Origin: Bacteroides sp.
GTDB taxonomy: Bacteria > Bacteroidota > Bacteroidia > Bacteroidales > Muribaculaceae
DNA length: 64,000 bases
Assembly: GCA_023666835.1 (NCBI GenBank)
Contig: JAMPBJ010000001.1
Location: 798,268 to 862,267, forward strand
Reading direction: 5' to 3'
Below, in pieces: positions 43,609 through 53,044 of this stretch; within the stretch, counting starts at the first letter, position 1, and each line of letters opens with the position of its first letter. The notes under the pieces are model-generated. The model had not been told where the DNA came from and did not search any database. It saw only the letters and a program-made list of their open reading frames with translations. The translations under genes and the position numbers were made by a program.

Positions 43609-45621
43609 ATGAACAACCACGATAATATAAAGGAACAGATCGACGAGTTGCGCCGCCAGCTCAACGAGCACAACCACGCCTATTATGTGCTCAACGATCC
43701 GAAGATATCAGATCAGGAGTTCGACCGACTGATGAAAGAACTCGAAAAGCTCGAACAAGAGTACCCGAAATACGACGACCCATATTCGCCCACTCATCGC
43801 GTGGGCAGCGACCTCTCGAAAGGTTTTGAGCAGGTGGTGCATGAGCGCAGGATGCTATCGCTTGGCAACACCTACAGCGTCGGTGAGGTCGACGACTTCG
43901 TCAATCGTTGCCGCGACATGCTCCCGGGCCAGGAAGTGACCATCGTGGGCGAAATGAAATTCGACGGCACCTCGATATCGCTCCACTACGAGGATGGCCG
44001 TCTGGTGAGAGCCGTCACCCGAGGCGATGGCGAGAAGGGCGATGTGGTCACGGAAAATGTCACAACCATCCGCTCGATCCCCCTGCAACTGACTGGCGAG
44101 GGATGGCCGCGGCGTTTTGAAATCCGCGGCGAGATAGTGCTGCCGTGGAAAGCATTCGAACGGCTCAACGAGGAGCGCGCATTCAACGAGGAACCGCTTT
44201 TTGCCAATCCGCGAAATGCCGCATCCGGCACTCTGAAAATGCAAAATTCGGCCGAAGTGTCCCGCCGTGGCCTCGACGCCTATTTCTATTATCTGTTGGG
44301 CGACGAACTGCCAGCCGACAACCATTACGACAACATGCAGGCAGCCCGACGCTGGGGCTTCAAGGTGTCCGACATCATGACCCGTCTGCACTCCATCGAC
44401 GAGGTTGACCGATTTATCAACCATTGGGATACGGCACGAAAGGAATTGCCCGTGGCAACCGACGGATTGGTCTTTAAGGTCGACTCGCTCCGTCAGCAAC
44501 TCAATCTTGGATTCACAGCCAAAACTCCCCGTTGGGCCATCGCCTACAAGTTTCAGGCCGAGAGAGCATTGACTCGCCTGCGGTTTGTGTCGTTTGAGGT
44601 CGGACGCTCAGGTGTCATCACTCCGGTGGCCAATCTCGAGCCCGTGTTGCTTTCGGGCACCATCGTCAAGCGTGCGTCGCTCCACAATGAAGACGTCATG
44701 CGTCAGCTCGACATCCACAACGACGACATGCTGTATGTGGAAAAGGGCGGCGAGATCATTCCCAAGATCACAGGCGTAGACGTCGATTCGCGTCAGCCGG
44801 CAAGCCTGCCGGTGCAGTTTGTGGAGTGTTGCCCTTCGTGTGGTACGCGCCTTGTGCGACAGGCCGGTGAAGCAGCATGGATGTGCCCCAACAAATATGG
44901 CTGCGAGCCTCAGATCGTGGGTCGCATCGAGCACTTTGTGGGTCGTCGCATGATGGACATCGACGGCATCGGCGAAGAGACGGCCCGTTTGCTATACGAC
45001 ACAGGACTGATACGCACCGCGGCCGACATCTACGAGCTCACCCGCGAGCAACTTGCCTCCCTCGAGCGTTTTGGCGAAAAGAGTGCCGACCGCATTCTTG
45101 CCGGTGTCAAGGCAAGTCTTCAGGTGCCATTCGGACGCGTACTCTATGCACTGTCAATCCCGTTTGTGGGCGAAACGGTGGCCAAGAAGCTGGCGCGTAG
45201 TGTCAAGGACATAGACCGGCTGATGGCCATGACTGCCGAAGAACTCACGGCTATCGACGACATCGGACCGGCCATTGCTGAAAGCATTGTCGATTTCTTC
45301 GACCACGAGTCGAACCGCACTTTGGTGGAGCGCCTCCGACTGGTCGGAGTGAAGATGGCCATCGACGAAGAGGCCGCCGAGGCAGGCGATGCTCTTGACG
45401 GGAAATCGGTAGTGATTAGTGGCACTTTTGCCCATCATTCACGCGATCAGTACAAGGAGATGATTGAGGCTAACGGCGGCAAAAACGTCGGATCGATTTC
45501 AAAAAAGACGTCGTTTGTGCTCGCCGGCGAGAATATGGGGCCGTCGAAACTCGAGAAAGCCAATAAACTCGGCATTCCATTGGTCAGCGAAGACGAGTTT
45601 CTGAAAATGATTCAACAATAA
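43609..45621 (+). CDS. ligA: NAD+-dependent DNA ligase
   Basis: 670 residues, the family length. Adenylation Lys117 in [12 protein letters not shown] (KxDG), [14 protein letters not shown] upstream of it, NAD-binding region Ia at the N-terminus ([17 protein letters not shown]), OB fold, a Cys4 zinc finger (CPSCGTRL...WMCPNKYGC), helix-hairpin-helix repeats ([30 protein letters not shown]) and a C-terminal BRCT domain ([20 protein letters not shown]). Seals nicks in replication and repair. Followed at 19 bases by an outer-membrane protein gene, probably co-transcribed. Leaderless-looking start. Confidence 0.97.
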   Translation: MNNHDNIKEQIDELRRQLNEHNHAYYVLNDPKISDQEFDRLMKELEKLEQEYPKYDDPYSPTHRVGSDLSKGFEQVVHERRMLSLGNTYSVGEVDDFVNRCRDMLPGQEVTIVGEMKFDGTSISLHYEDGRLVRAVTRGDGEKGDVVTENVTTIRSIPLQLTGEGWPRRFEIRGEIVLPWKAFERLNEERAFNEEPLFANPRNAASGTLKMQNSAEVSRRGLDAYFYYLLGDELPADNHYDNMQAARRWGFKVSDIMTRLHSIDEVDRFINHWDTARKELPVATDGLVFKVDSLRQQLNLGFTAKTPRWAIAYKFQAERALTRLRFVSFEVGRSGVITPVANLEPVLLSGTIVKRASLHNEDVMRQLDIHNDDMLYVEKGGEIIPKITGVDVDSRQPASLPVQFVECCPSCGTRLVRQAGEAAWMCPNKYGCEPQIVGRIEHFVGRRMMDIDGIGEETARLLYDTGLIRTAADIYELTREQLASLERFGEKSADRILAGVKASLQVPFGRVLYALSIPFVGETVAKKLARSVKDIDRLMAMTAEELTAIDDIGPAIAESIVDFFDHESNRTLVERLRLVGVKMAIDEEAAEAGDALDGKSVVISGTFAHHSRDQYKEMIEANGGKNVGSISKKTSFVLAGENMGPSKLEKANKLGIPLVSEDEFLKMIQQ

Positions 45622-45640
45622 TACCAAAATTCAATCGGAT

Positions 45641-46246
45641 ATGACTAAAAGATTTATTTCAATTTGCGTGGCAGTCGTTGCCGTGATTGCATTGGCCGTG
45701 CCGTCGCAGGCTCAGCTGAGATTCGGTGTCAAAGCCGGTGTCACTGTCAACTCACTCCACTTCTCATGTGAAACCTTCGACTCGGAAAACCGCGCCGGCT
45801 TCACCGGTGGCGTGATGCTTGAATTCACAGCTCCGGTATCGGGCCTAGGCGTCGACCTGTCGGCAATGTATGTGCGTCGCAACAGCCGTTGGCTCCAGGA
45901 AAACAATCTGACCAGAGACGATCGCGACTACATCGAGATCCCTCTAAACCTCAAGTGGCGCATGAACATTCCGCTCGTCAACAACATCTGCCGTCCATAT
46001 CTGCTCACCGGCCCGAGCTTCGCGTTCCTCACCTCGCGCCGCAGCATGGAGAATGCCTATCGCAACCGATCGTTCGACACATCATGGAATTTTGGCTTCG
46101 GCGTTGAGCTCGTCAAGCACCTGCAGGTCGGAGCCACCTATGGTATCGGTCTGACCAAAGCGCTGAAAACCATTGGTGCGACCGGTACCTCCCACATCAA
46201 CGGCCGCAACCGCTACTGGACCATAACGGCCGCCTATATGTTCTGA
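45641..46246 (+). CDS. Small outer-membrane beta-barrel protein
   Basis: 201 residues. Signal peptide MTKRFISICVAVVAVIALAVPSQAQ, then eight or so amphipathic beta strands (LRFGVKAGVTVNSLHF, VMLEFTAPVSGLGVDLSAMYV, YIEIPLNLKWRM, PYLLTGPSFAFL, WNFGFGVELV, LQVGATYGIGLTK) and a terminal Phe (YWTITAAYMF) for outer-membrane insertion. Matches the porin-family/OmpW-like 8-strand barrels annotated as PorT or outer-membrane beta-barrel in Bacteroidetes. Function unknown. Follows ligA and ends at a T-tailed hairpin. Confidence 0.85.
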   Translation: MTKRFISICVAVVAVIALAVPSQAQLRFGVKAGVTVNSLHFSCETFDSENRAGFTGGVMLEFTAPVSGLGVDLSAMYVRRNSRWLQENNLTRDDRDYIEIPLNLKWRMNIPLVNNICRPYLLTGPSFAFLTSRRSMENAYRNRSFDTSWNFGFGVELVKHLQVGATYGIGLTKALKTIGATGTSHINGRNRYWTITAAYMF

Positions 46247-46267
46247 TCCCGTTCCTTGTAACTCATA

Positions 46268-46301
46268 ATGGGATTGCACTCATTTACGGGCGCAATCCCA
46301 T
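46268..46301 (+). terminator. Terminator of ligA-barrel operon
   Basis: ATGGGATTGC/GCAATCCCAT perfect stem, 14-base loop, followed by AATTTTTTCC (T6). Confidence 0.85.
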
Positions 46302-46354
46302 AATTTTTTCCATTAAGAGTGTAATTTTTCCAGAGAATTTGCGTCATATAAGTC

Positions 46355-46846
46355 ATGGGACACATCGACCGCATAAAGCAGGATCAGTTCATGGAACTGA
46401 TAGGGCAAAACACTGGACTTATATATAAGGTGTGCTATATGTATGCGATCGATGGCTATAGTGTCAAGGATCTTTATCAGGAAGTGTTGGCCAATCTTTG
46501 GGCCGGTATCGACAGCTTTAACGGGAAGTCGAAACTGACTACATGGATCTATCGCGTAGCAATCAACACTTGCGTGTCGTATCACCGTCGCAACGATCGC
46601 CACACCGGCCATTCGACCATCGACGAAACCACGCCCGACGATGCCGACGACAGCGATGAGCACCATCGGATGCTTCGCCAGATGTATGAGATGATCTCAC
46701 GCCTAGGCCGTTTGGACAAGGCAGTGGTGATGCTTTGGCTTGATGAGTATTCCTACGACGAGATTGCCACGATGACCGGCTTGTCGCGCACCAATGTGGC
46801 CACGCGGCTTCACCGCATCAAGCAGAAACTGATGAACGATGCCTGA
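46355..46846 (+). CDS. ECF-type RNA polymerase sigma factor
   Basis: 163 residues. Sigma-70 region 2 (GLIYKVCYMYAIDGYSVKDL with YQEVLANLWAGIDSFNG) and region 4 (VVMLWLDEYSYDEIATMTG with SRTNVATRLHRIKQKL helix-turn-helix). Acidic linker between (TPDDADDSDEHH). Alternative sigma factor for extracytoplasmic signals. A paired membrane protein starts 36 bases later, as is common in Bacteroidetes sigma/anti-sigma pairs. Own regulon not visible; no TAnnTTTG promoter upstream, perhaps because it autoregulates. Confidence 0.92.
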   Translation: MGHIDRIKQDQFMELIGQNTGLIYKVCYMYAIDGYSVKDLYQEVLANLWAGIDSFNGKSKLTTWIYRVAINTCVSYHRRNDRHTGHSTIDETTPDDADDSDEHHRMLRQMYEMISRLGRLDKAVVMLWLDEYSYDEIATMTGLSRTNVATRLHRIKQKLMNDA

Positions 46847-46882
46847 CATATCAACTCTTATTAACAAACGAAACTACAGGAT

Positions 46883-47425
46883 ATGCAACTTGACGAACTG
46901 AAAAAACAATGGAGCAGCTACAACAGCAATGTGCAGGGCGCGATTGACCACGACACCTGGAAGCAGGCAAGTCGTGTGGCCTCGCGTCGACAGAAGCTCA
47001 TGTCCACCTATTGTGCGCTGGGCGTTCTATCGGTCATTTTCGTGGTGGCATCGCCCGCGCTGTTATGGGAATTCAATATGCCCGGATGGGTCTATGGCAC
47101 GATTTCACTGTTCTTTTGCTTGTGTGCCTACAATTGCTTTGCCATGTATTCCATGGTGCGCCGGCTCGATTTCTCCACCATGAGCGTGGTCGAGCTTCTT
47201 CGTCAGATCCGACGCATCTATCGTCGACATATCCGTCAGACCATTGTCGGCATAAGCCTGTGCATCCCTGTGGTCGCAATCATGCTCTATCATTTTGTTG
47301 ACGTTTCGCCCGCATTCTGGGGAGGAATCACCGGTGCGCTCATAGGCTCGATCATCGGCGCCTGGCGCAACCACTCCATCCGCCGCACCCTCCGCGAGAT
47401 CAACGACGAACTCGCCGACGTCTGA
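46883..47425 (+). CDS. Membrane protein paired with the ECF sigma factor
   Basis: 180 residues. A 40-residue hydrophilic N-terminus (MQLDELKKQWSSYNSNVQGA...) is followed by four hydrophobic helices in two pairs (STYCALGVLSVIFVVASPAL with WVYGTISLFFCLCAYNCF; IVGISLCIPVVAIMLYHFV with FWGGITGALIGSIIGAW) and a basic tail. The short N-terminal helix is the part likely to contact the sigma factor, making this a probable anti-sigma or regulatory partner. It lacks the zinc-binding HxxxCxxC motif of ZAS anti-sigmas. Similar proteins follow ECF sigma genes in other Bacteroidetes. Confidence 0.7.
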   Translation: MQLDELKKQWSSYNSNVQGAIDHDTWKQASRVASRRQKLMSTYCALGVLSVIFVVASPALLWEFNMPGWVYGTISLFFCLCAYNCFAMYSMVRRLDFSTMSVVELLRQIRRIYRRHIRQTIVGISLCIPVVAIMLYHFVDVSPAFWGGITGALIGSIIGAWRNHSIRRTLREINDELADV

Positions 47426-47460
47426 CCGCGCCCCCGAAACTCCCGCGCCTATTCATCTTA

Positions 47461-47520
47461 TATATCTTATACGAATTATACGATTTATAAATCTTTTAAT
47501 TATTATAAATCATATAAATC
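47461..47520. repeat. AT-rich intergenic array, copy 3
   Basis: Near-tandem units of the form ATACGATTTATAAATC (TATCTTATACGAATTATACG, TTTATAAATCTTTTAATTAT, TATAAATCATATAAATC), related to 20786-20808 and 36901-36920. Confidence 0.4.
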
Positions 47521-47793
47521 ACATATCTCTTGCATCTGAGTAATAGGAATTGTGCTAAAAAATGTTAAATATTTCAAGCAATGGCCGGTTTTTGGCGATT
47601 GCACAAACCGGGTAAGTGGTGTGCAACAATTGCACAGAATTGCTGCGCAATTGTTAACAAAGTAAAAATATTGTATTCTTTTCCGCTTGTTTTCCTCGAT
47701 TTTTTAACATTTTGCTTGTAGTGCTAAAATGTGTTTAAATCCGGCCATAAGTATTGAAAAATGTCAATCTACTGATTTTCAACATTTACGCTA
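47521..47793. other. Intergenic, no gene seen
   Basis: Part of a 466-base gap between the sigma-factor pair and the second NlpC/P60 gene. AT-rich, no supported open frame. One short inverted repeat (ACAATTGC/GCAATTGT with a 13-base loop, around 47626-47654) of uncertain meaning. Confidence 0.5.
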
Positions 47794-47825
47794 TTTGCAC
47801 GGGTCAACTTAATGTATTACCTTTG
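47794..47825 (+). promoter_or_regulatory. Promoter of the second NlpC/P60 gene
   Basis: TTTG (47794-47797), 20-base spacer, TACCTTTG (47818-47825). Leader about 60 bases, AT-rich. Confidence 0.85.
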
Positions 47826-47891
47826 CATCGTTGAAAGTTCACGGCGACCAATCAGGACTTTCATCAAAATTAATAAATTTTATTTTTTGCA

Positions 47892-48578
47892 ATGGATCTC
47901 AAAAAAATCATCATATCTGCAGCCGCAATATGCTTCATCATGGTGAGCGCATATGCACAGAAAATTTATCGCCTTCCTCAGCAGCATCAAGCCATAGCTG
48001 AAAAAGAGGTGGAGGCGAATCTCGGAATCCACAATCCGTTTGCTACAGTTTCGATGAACGACGTATGCCGTCGCTCTCCGTTTGCCGATATGTATGAGGC
48101 AGCCAAGTCTGTCAAAAGATCCAACAGCATCATCAATCCCAAGGCTTCGCGCATGGTCGACTACGCAGCCCGCTTCCTTGGCACTCGCTACGTGCTCGGC
48201 GCCACCGGTCCTAAAGCCTTTGACTGCTCCGGTTTCACCAGCTACGTTTACAAAAACTTCGGCATCACGCTCAACCGCACATCGCGCGACCAGTACCGTC
48301 AGGGTGAAAAGGTGTCGGTCAACAATCTCCGTCCCGGCGATCTGCTTTTCTTCAGTAGCCGCACTGCAGGTCGTGGCAATGTGGGCCACGTGGCAATGGT
48401 GGTCTCCGTCAATAAAGAAGACGGATCATGCACCTTCATCCACGCTTCGGTGAAAAAGGGCGTCACCTATCAGAAATTCCCTGACAACGGTTATTTCTCC
48501 CGCACCTTCATCGGAGCACGCCGCATTCTCGGCACTTCGCTCGACAAAGGCGCAGGCAATCTTGCCGACAACAATTGA
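47892..48578 (+). CDS. Secreted NlpC/P60 (C40) endopeptidase
   Basis: 228 residues. Signal peptide MDLKKIIISAAAICFIMVSAYAQ, a 70-residue linker, then the C40 domain with catalytic Cys112 in FDCSGFTSYVYKNFG, His166 in VGHVAMVVS and His184 in FIHAS. Cuts gamma-D-Glu-diaminopimelate bonds in peptidoglycan. It differs from the first C40 gene (27.5 kb) in being soluble/secreted and not lipidated. Clear own promoter and terminator, so monocistronic. Confidence 0.92.
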   Translation: MDLKKIIISAAAICFIMVSAYAQKIYRLPQQHQAIAEKEVEANLGIHNPFATVSMNDVCRRSPFADMYEAAKSVKRSNSIINPKASRMVDYAARFLGTRYVLGATGPKAFDCSGFTSYVYKNFGITLNRTSRDQYRQGEKVSVNNLRPGDLLFFSSRTAGRGNVGHVAMVVSVNKEDGSCTFIHASVKKGVTYQKFPDNGYFSRTFIGARRILGTSLDKGAGNLADNN

Positions 48579-48621
48579 TATCTCCAATAGGTAACACAAT
48601 AGGTATAAAATAAGAAAATGC

Positions 48622-48657
48622 TCAGCGCAGTAGCCACTCCGATGGCTGTTGCGCTGA
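48622..48657 (+). terminator. Terminator between NlpC/P60 gene and uvrA
   Basis: TCAGCGCA/TGCGCTGA outer stem plus AGCCA/TGGCT inner stem; ends 7 bases before the uvrA -7 box. Confidence 0.65.
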
Positions 48658-48664
48658 AATTTCG

Positions 48665-48672
48665 TATCTTTG
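48665..48672 (+). promoter_or_regulatory. -7 box of uvrA
   Basis: TATCTTTG ending 6 bases before the uvrA ATG at 48679; implies an essentially leaderless mRNA. No -33 match, because the terminator stem occupies that position. Confidence 0.6.
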
Positions 48673-48678
48673 CATGCT

Positions 48679-51480
48679 ATGAACAAACGAAACGACAATA
48701 TATCCATACGAGGTGCTCGCGTCAACAACCTTCAGAACGTCGACGTCGACATTCCCCGCAACAAATTGACCGTTGTCACCGGTCTTTCAGGTTCCGGTAA
48801 GTCATCGTTAGCTTTCGATACGCTATATGCTGAAGGACAGCGACGCTATGTAGAGAGTCTGAGCGCATATGCCCGCCAGTTTCTCGGCCGCATGGCGAAG
48901 CCGGAGTGCGACAAGATCATCGGCATTCCCCCGGCCATCGCCATCGAACAGAAGGTCAACACGCGCAACCCGCGAAGCACCGTCGGCACTTCGACCGAAA
49001 TCTACGACTATATGCGCCTGCTTTTCGGTCGCATCGGTCGCACCTTTTCTCCTGTCAGTGGCGAAGAAGTGAAAAAACATTCGGCGGAGGATGTGGTCAA
49101 TACAGCCCTGCTATATCCCGACGGCACTCGTATAGCCGTAGTGGCTCCCGTCGTCGTTCCCGATGGTCGCGAGCCGAAAGCTCAGCTCGATGTGATGCTT
49201 AAGGGTGGCTACACGCGTCTGGCGGGTCGCGATGGCCGTTTTGTCAACATAGCCGATCTGATTGCCGATGATAAAGAACCAATCGACATTGCCGGATATG
49301 ACCTGCTCATCGACCGATTGACCGTGGTCCGTGAGGGTGACGATCTGAGTCGACTGACTGAGGCTGCCGAGACGGCCTTTTTCGAGGGTGGTCATAAGGC
49401 ATCTTTGCTCGTTTGGCCCGAAGGTGGCGCGATGAAACGTCACGACTTTTCAAACTCGTTTGATGCCGACGGCATGACTTTTATAGAACCGTCGGAAATG
49501 ATGTTCAACTTCAACAATCCCTACGGGGCATGTCCGCGATGCGAGGGATTCGGGCGCACGGTCGGCATCGATGAGCGCCTTGTCGTTCCCGATCAGTCGC
49601 TGTCGGTGTTCGACGATGCTGTGGTGTGCTGGCGTGGCGAGAAGATGAGCGAATGGAAGCAGGCTTGCATCCGTGCCGCTTCCTCTGCTGATTTTCCCAT
49701 CCATCGACCCTACAACGAGCTGACCCGCGAGCAGAAAGATTTTCTGTGGCACGGCAATGCGGCTTTCAGCGGCATCGATGGTTTCTTCAAGATGGTGGAG
49801 GAGAATCTCTACAAAATTCAGTATCGTGTGATGCTGGCGCGCTATCGCGGCAAGACGGAGTGTCCGGACTGTCATGGCGGACGGTTGCGTCGCGAGGCTC
49901 AGTATGTCAAGGTGGGTGGACGCACCATCATGGAGCTTGTGAAAATGCCTGTGACCGATTTGCTGACTTTCTTTCGCAATCTGCACCTAGACGACACGAA
50001 CCTCGCCATCGCCGGACGAATACTCGTGGAGATCTGTTCGCGATTGGAGTTCCTTGTCGATGTGGGGCTTGGATACCTGACACTCGACCGTCTGTCGTCA
50101 ACTCTCTCTGGTGGCGAAAGCCAGCGCATCAATCTGGCCACGTCGCTCGGCAGCAGTCTGATCGGCTCGCTCTATATTCTCGACGAACCCAGCATCGGAT
50201 TGCATTCGCGCGACACCATGCGACTCATATCGGTGCTTCGCAAACTTCAGGGAATCGGCAATACGGTTGTTGTGGTGGAACACGACGAGGACATCATGCG
50301 ACATGCCGACTATCTGATCGACGTCGGACCGGAGGCTGGATCCGGTGGCGGTCATATCGTGTATCAAGGACCCGCCGACGAAATCGGCAAAGCCTCTGCC
50401 GACAGCTACACGGCCCGCTATCTGTCGGGCGACATGAAGATAGCCGTGCCTAAGCACAGGCGTCGTTGGCGCGACTATATAGAGGTGGAGGGCGCACGCG
50501 AGCATAATCTGAAAAACATCTCCGTGCGTTTTCCTCTCGAGGCTTTGACGGTTGTTACCGGTGTCAGTGGTTCGGGCAAGTCAACCTTGGTCCGTGATAT
50601 TCTTTACCGCGCTCTTCTCCGTCACCTTGGCCAGCCGACCGATGCTCCGGGTCTGCACACCCGTCTTCGTGGCGACCTTGGCCGCATCTCGGCCGTGGAG
50701 TTCGTTGATCAGAATCCTATCGGACGCTCCACGCGAAGCAATCCGGCCACCTATCTGAAAGCCTACGACGAGATTCGCCGACTTTTTGCCGATCAGCAGG
50801 GTGCCAAACAGATGGGATTCGGTCCCGGCTACTTCTCGTTCAACACCGAGGGCGGTCGCTGCGAGGAGTGTAAGGGCGAAGGCACCATCACCATTGAGAT
50901 GCAGTTTATGGCCGATATCGTGATACCCTGCGAGGAATGTCACGGCAAGCGGTTCAAACACGATGTGCTCGACATACGTTACAGAGGGAAAAACATCAAC
51001 GATGTGCTCGACATGACCATCGACGATGCCATAGCATTCTTCTCCGAAACTGACGGAGCAACAGAGCGCCGTATCGTCAAACGACTTCTGCCTTTGCAGC
51101 AGGTCGGCCTGGGATATGTCAAACTCGGCCAAAGCTCATCGACGCTCTCGGGCGGTGAAAACCAGCGTGTCAAACTCGCCTACTATCTGGCCATGGACAA
51201 ACCGCAGCCCACTATGTTTATCTTCGACGAGCCTACCACCGGCCTTCACTTCCACGACATCAGTAAACTGATGGAGTCGTTTGATCGTCTGATTACTTTG
51301 GGTCACACAGTGGTCATCATCGAGCACAATCTCGATGTGGTCAAATGTGCCGACCATGTGATCGACATAGGTCCCGAAGGTGGCGACAAAGGCGGCGAAG
51401 TAGTAGCCACCGGCACTCCCGAACAAATAGTGGGCGAGCCTCGCTCCTACACCGGCAAGTTCCTCCGCGAAAAGATCTGA
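48679..51480 (+). CDS. uvrA: Excinuclease ABC subunit A
   Basis: 933 residues, family length. DNA-damage sensor of nucleotide excision repair, a dimeric ABC ATPase. Two ATPase modules: Walker [13 protein letters not shown] and [13 protein letters not shown], signatures [12 protein letters not shown] and [12 protein letters not shown], Walker [11 protein letters not shown] and [10 protein letters not shown]. Zinc modules [15 protein letters not shown] and the C-terminal CEECKGEG...CEECHGKRF. Start ATG 48679 ([20 protein letters not shown]); an alternative TTG at 48670 lies within the promoter box and is rejected. Confidence 0.97.
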   Translation: MNKRNDNISIRGARVNNLQNVDVDIPRNKLTVVTGLSGSGKSSLAFDTLYAEGQRRYVESLSAYARQFLGRMAKPECDKIIGIPPAIAIEQKVNTRNPRSTVGTSTEIYDYMRLLFGRIGRTFSPVSGEEVKKHSAEDVVNTALLYPDGTRIAVVAPVVVPDGREPKAQLDVMLKGGYTRLAGRDGRFVNIADLIADDKEPIDIAGYDLLIDRLTVVREGDDLSRLTEAAETAFFEGGHKASLLVWPEGGAMKRHDFSNSFDADGMTFIEPSEMMFNFNNPYGACPRCEGFGRTVGIDERLVVPDQSLSVFDDAVVCWRGEKMSEWKQACIRAASSADFPIHRPYNELTREQKDFLWHGNAAFSGIDGFFKMVEENLYKIQYRVMLARYRGKTECPDCHGGRLRREAQYVKVGGRTIMELVKMPVTDLLTFFRNLHLDDTNLAIAGRILVEICSRLEFLVDVGLGYLTLDRLSSTLSGGESQRINLATSLGSSLIGSLYILDEPSIGLHSRDTMRLISVLRKLQGIGNTVVVVEHDEDIMRHADYLIDVGPEAGSGGGHIVYQGPADEIGKASADSYTARYLSGDMKIAVPKHRRRWRDYIEVEGAREHNLKNISVRFPLEALTVVTGVSGSGKSTLVRDILYRALLRHLGQPTDAPGLHTRLRGDLGRISAVEFVDQNPIGRSTRSNPATYLKAYDEIRRLFADQQGAKQMGFGPGYFSFNTEGGRCEECKGEGTITIEMQFMADIVIPCEECHGKRFKHDVLDIRYRGKNINDVLDMTIDDAIAFFSETDGATERRIVKRLLPLQQVGLGYVKLGQSSSTLSGGENQRVKLAYYLAMDKPQPTMFIFDEPTTGLHFHDISKLMESFDRLITLGHTVVIIEHNLDVVKCADHVIDIGPEGGDKGGEVVATGTPEQIVGEPRSYTGKFLREKI

Positions 51481-51563
51481 CCTCCCGGCCCATCCGCTCC
51501 ACAAATCTCATATTTCCCATTACTCCCAAACTCTCCAGTCCCCGCAAATTCCGCCCCATGTCA

Positions 51564-51576
51564 GCGAGGACGCCGA
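51564..51576. repeat. Palindromic repeat, degenerate copy 1
   Basis: GCGAGGACGCCGA; right half of the unit seen at 51621 and 51705, left half lost. Confidence 0.45.
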
Positions 51577-51620
51577 CATTCCTACACCTCGCTCCATCCA
51601 TTGATATTACCTTCCGCGAA

Positions 51621-51642
51621 GGCGTCCGCTCAGGACGCCGAT
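51621..51642. repeat. Palindromic repeat, copy 2
   Basis: GGCGTCCGCTCAGGACGCCGAT: arms GGCGTCC/GGACGCC with a 5-base loop. REP-like. Confidence 0.55.
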
Positions 51643-51704
51643 TCCCGATTCCCTGCACACCGAAGCCTGAGGAGGCGTGGGGGAAGAAAACCAACATAAG
51701 CTAT

Positions 51705-51726
51705 GGCGTCCGACCAGGACGCCGAT
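51705..51726. repeat. Palindromic repeat, copy 3
   Basis: GGCGTCCGACCAGGACGCCGAT: same arms as copy 2, differing only in the loop. Together the three lie in the 314-base uvrA-serB gap, where no gene is seen. Confidence 0.55.
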
Positions 51727-51794
51727 TTACACTGCCCCCCCAAAAAAATAGATATTCATCCCTGCACGCCCAATTCCTAATTCCCACTTCCGTC

Positions 51795-53033
51795 TTAGGA
51801 TATAAACGAGTCCTTGAAACCGAGGAAGTAGAGTAGGCCGTCGATGCCTATGGTCGATATTGATTGTCCGGCATTGGCTTTTACTTTCGGCTTGGCATGG
51901 AAGGCTATTCCCAGTCCGGCGGTGGCAAGCATCGGCAGGTCGTTGGCTCCGTCGCCCACGGCTATGGTCTGCTGAATGTTGAGATTTTCCACCTGGGCTA
52001 TCAGTCGAAGCAGTTCGGCTTTGCGTCGGCCGTCGACTATTTCGCCGAGGTAGCGTCCGGTCAGTTTTCCTTCGACTATCTCCAGATCATTGGCATACAC
52101 ATAGTCGAAGCCATACTTCTGTTTGAGATAGTTGCCGAAATATGTAAACCCACCAGACAGGATTGCCGTCTTGTAGCCGGTGCGTTTAAGCACGGTCATC
52201 ATTCGGTCTACGCCCTCGGTGATAGGCAGCGATTCGGCTATTTCGCGCATCACGCTTTCGTCAAGGCCCTTGAGCAGGGCGACGCGTTCGGTGAAGCTCT
52301 CGCGAAAGTCGATCTCGCCACGCATCGCACGCTCGGTGATGGCACGCACTTTGTCGCCTACGCCCGCACGTTCGGCCAATTCATCGATAACTTCAGTGCC
52401 GATGAGTGTGGAGTCCATGTCGAAGCACACCAGGCGTCGGCAGCGACGAAACATTGTGTCTTCCTGGAGCGATATGTCGATTTCCTCGTGGCCGGTGATC
52501 TGTATGAACTGCTTCTGCATAAGATTGTAGTCGGAGGGAGTGCCACGTACCGAAAATTCCACGCATGCTTTCTGAAGTGCTTTGTCGGGTTCGTTGAGAG
52601 GGATTCGGCCCGTCAGACGCTGGATGCGTTCGATGTTCAACCCCTGATCGGCTATGACGCGCGACACGGCGGCTATGTGTCGTGCCGACAAGTGGCGGCC
52701 GAGCACAGTGATGATCCAGCGGTTTTTGCCCTGACGTGCCACCCAGTCGTTGTAGTCCTGAGTTTCCACAGGCGAGAATCTGACCTGCACTTCGAGCTCG
52801 TAGCCTTTGAAAAGCAGGTCTTTGAGTATTTCACCCGATACTGAGCTGTCGGTTTTGATCAGCAGACCAAGCGTCAGGTTATGGTGGATGTCAGCTTGTC
52901 CTATGTCGAGGATCTCGGCATTGTATGAAGCGAGGATTTCAGAAAGCGATGCCGTGACGCCCGGACGATCGGTGCCTGTGATGTTTATCATTATCAGCTC
53001 CACCTCGGGAGCGGTTTGTGTCTTTTTGGTCAT
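51795..53033 (-). CDS. serB: Phosphoserine phosphatase with N-terminal ACT domains
   Basis: 412 residues, longer than E. coli SerB. Two ACT-like domains (LIMINITGTDRPGVTASLSE at 13-32; ITVLGRHLSARHIAAVSRVI at 108-127) precede the HAD phosphatase: DxDST with Asp205/Asp207 in FDMDSTLIGTEVI, LSGGFTYFG (motif II Ser), and VGDGANDLPML (motif III Asp). Last step of serine synthesis; the ACT domains probably sense serine. It follows a BadF-family kinase gene by 11 bases and shares its promoter. Confidence 0.95.
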   Translation of the reverse strand: MTKKTQTAPEVELIMINITGTDRPGVTASLSEILASYNAEILDIGQADIHHNLTLGLLIKTDSSVSGEILKDLLFKGYELEVQVRFSPVETQDYNDWVARQGKNRWIITVLGRHLSARHIAAVSRVIADQGLNIERIQRLTGRIPLNEPDKALQKACVEFSVRGTPSDYNLMQKQFIQITGHEEIDISLQEDTMFRRCRRLVCFDMDSTLIGTEVIDELAERAGVGDKVRAITERAMRGEIDFRESFTERVALLKGLDESVMREIAESLPITEGVDRMMTVLKRTGYKTAILSGGFTYFGNYLKQKYGFDYVYANDLEIVEGKLTGRYLGEIVDGRRKAELLRLIAQVENLNIQQTIAVGDGANDLPMLATAGLGIAFHAKPKVKANAGQSISTIGIDGLLYFLGFKDSFIS

Positions 53034-53044
53034 GAGGATGTGGA

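Noticed and set aside
48670-48678. TTG start for uvrA
   Set aside because: The TTG is part of the TATCTTTG promoter box, so it is not in the mRNA; the ATG at 48679 fits the family N-terminus.
51564-51726. CRISPR-like array
   Set aside because: Only two full copies plus a half copy, with irregular spacing of about 60 and 80 bases and palindromic units; no cas genes. No CRISPR array was seen anywhere in the window.
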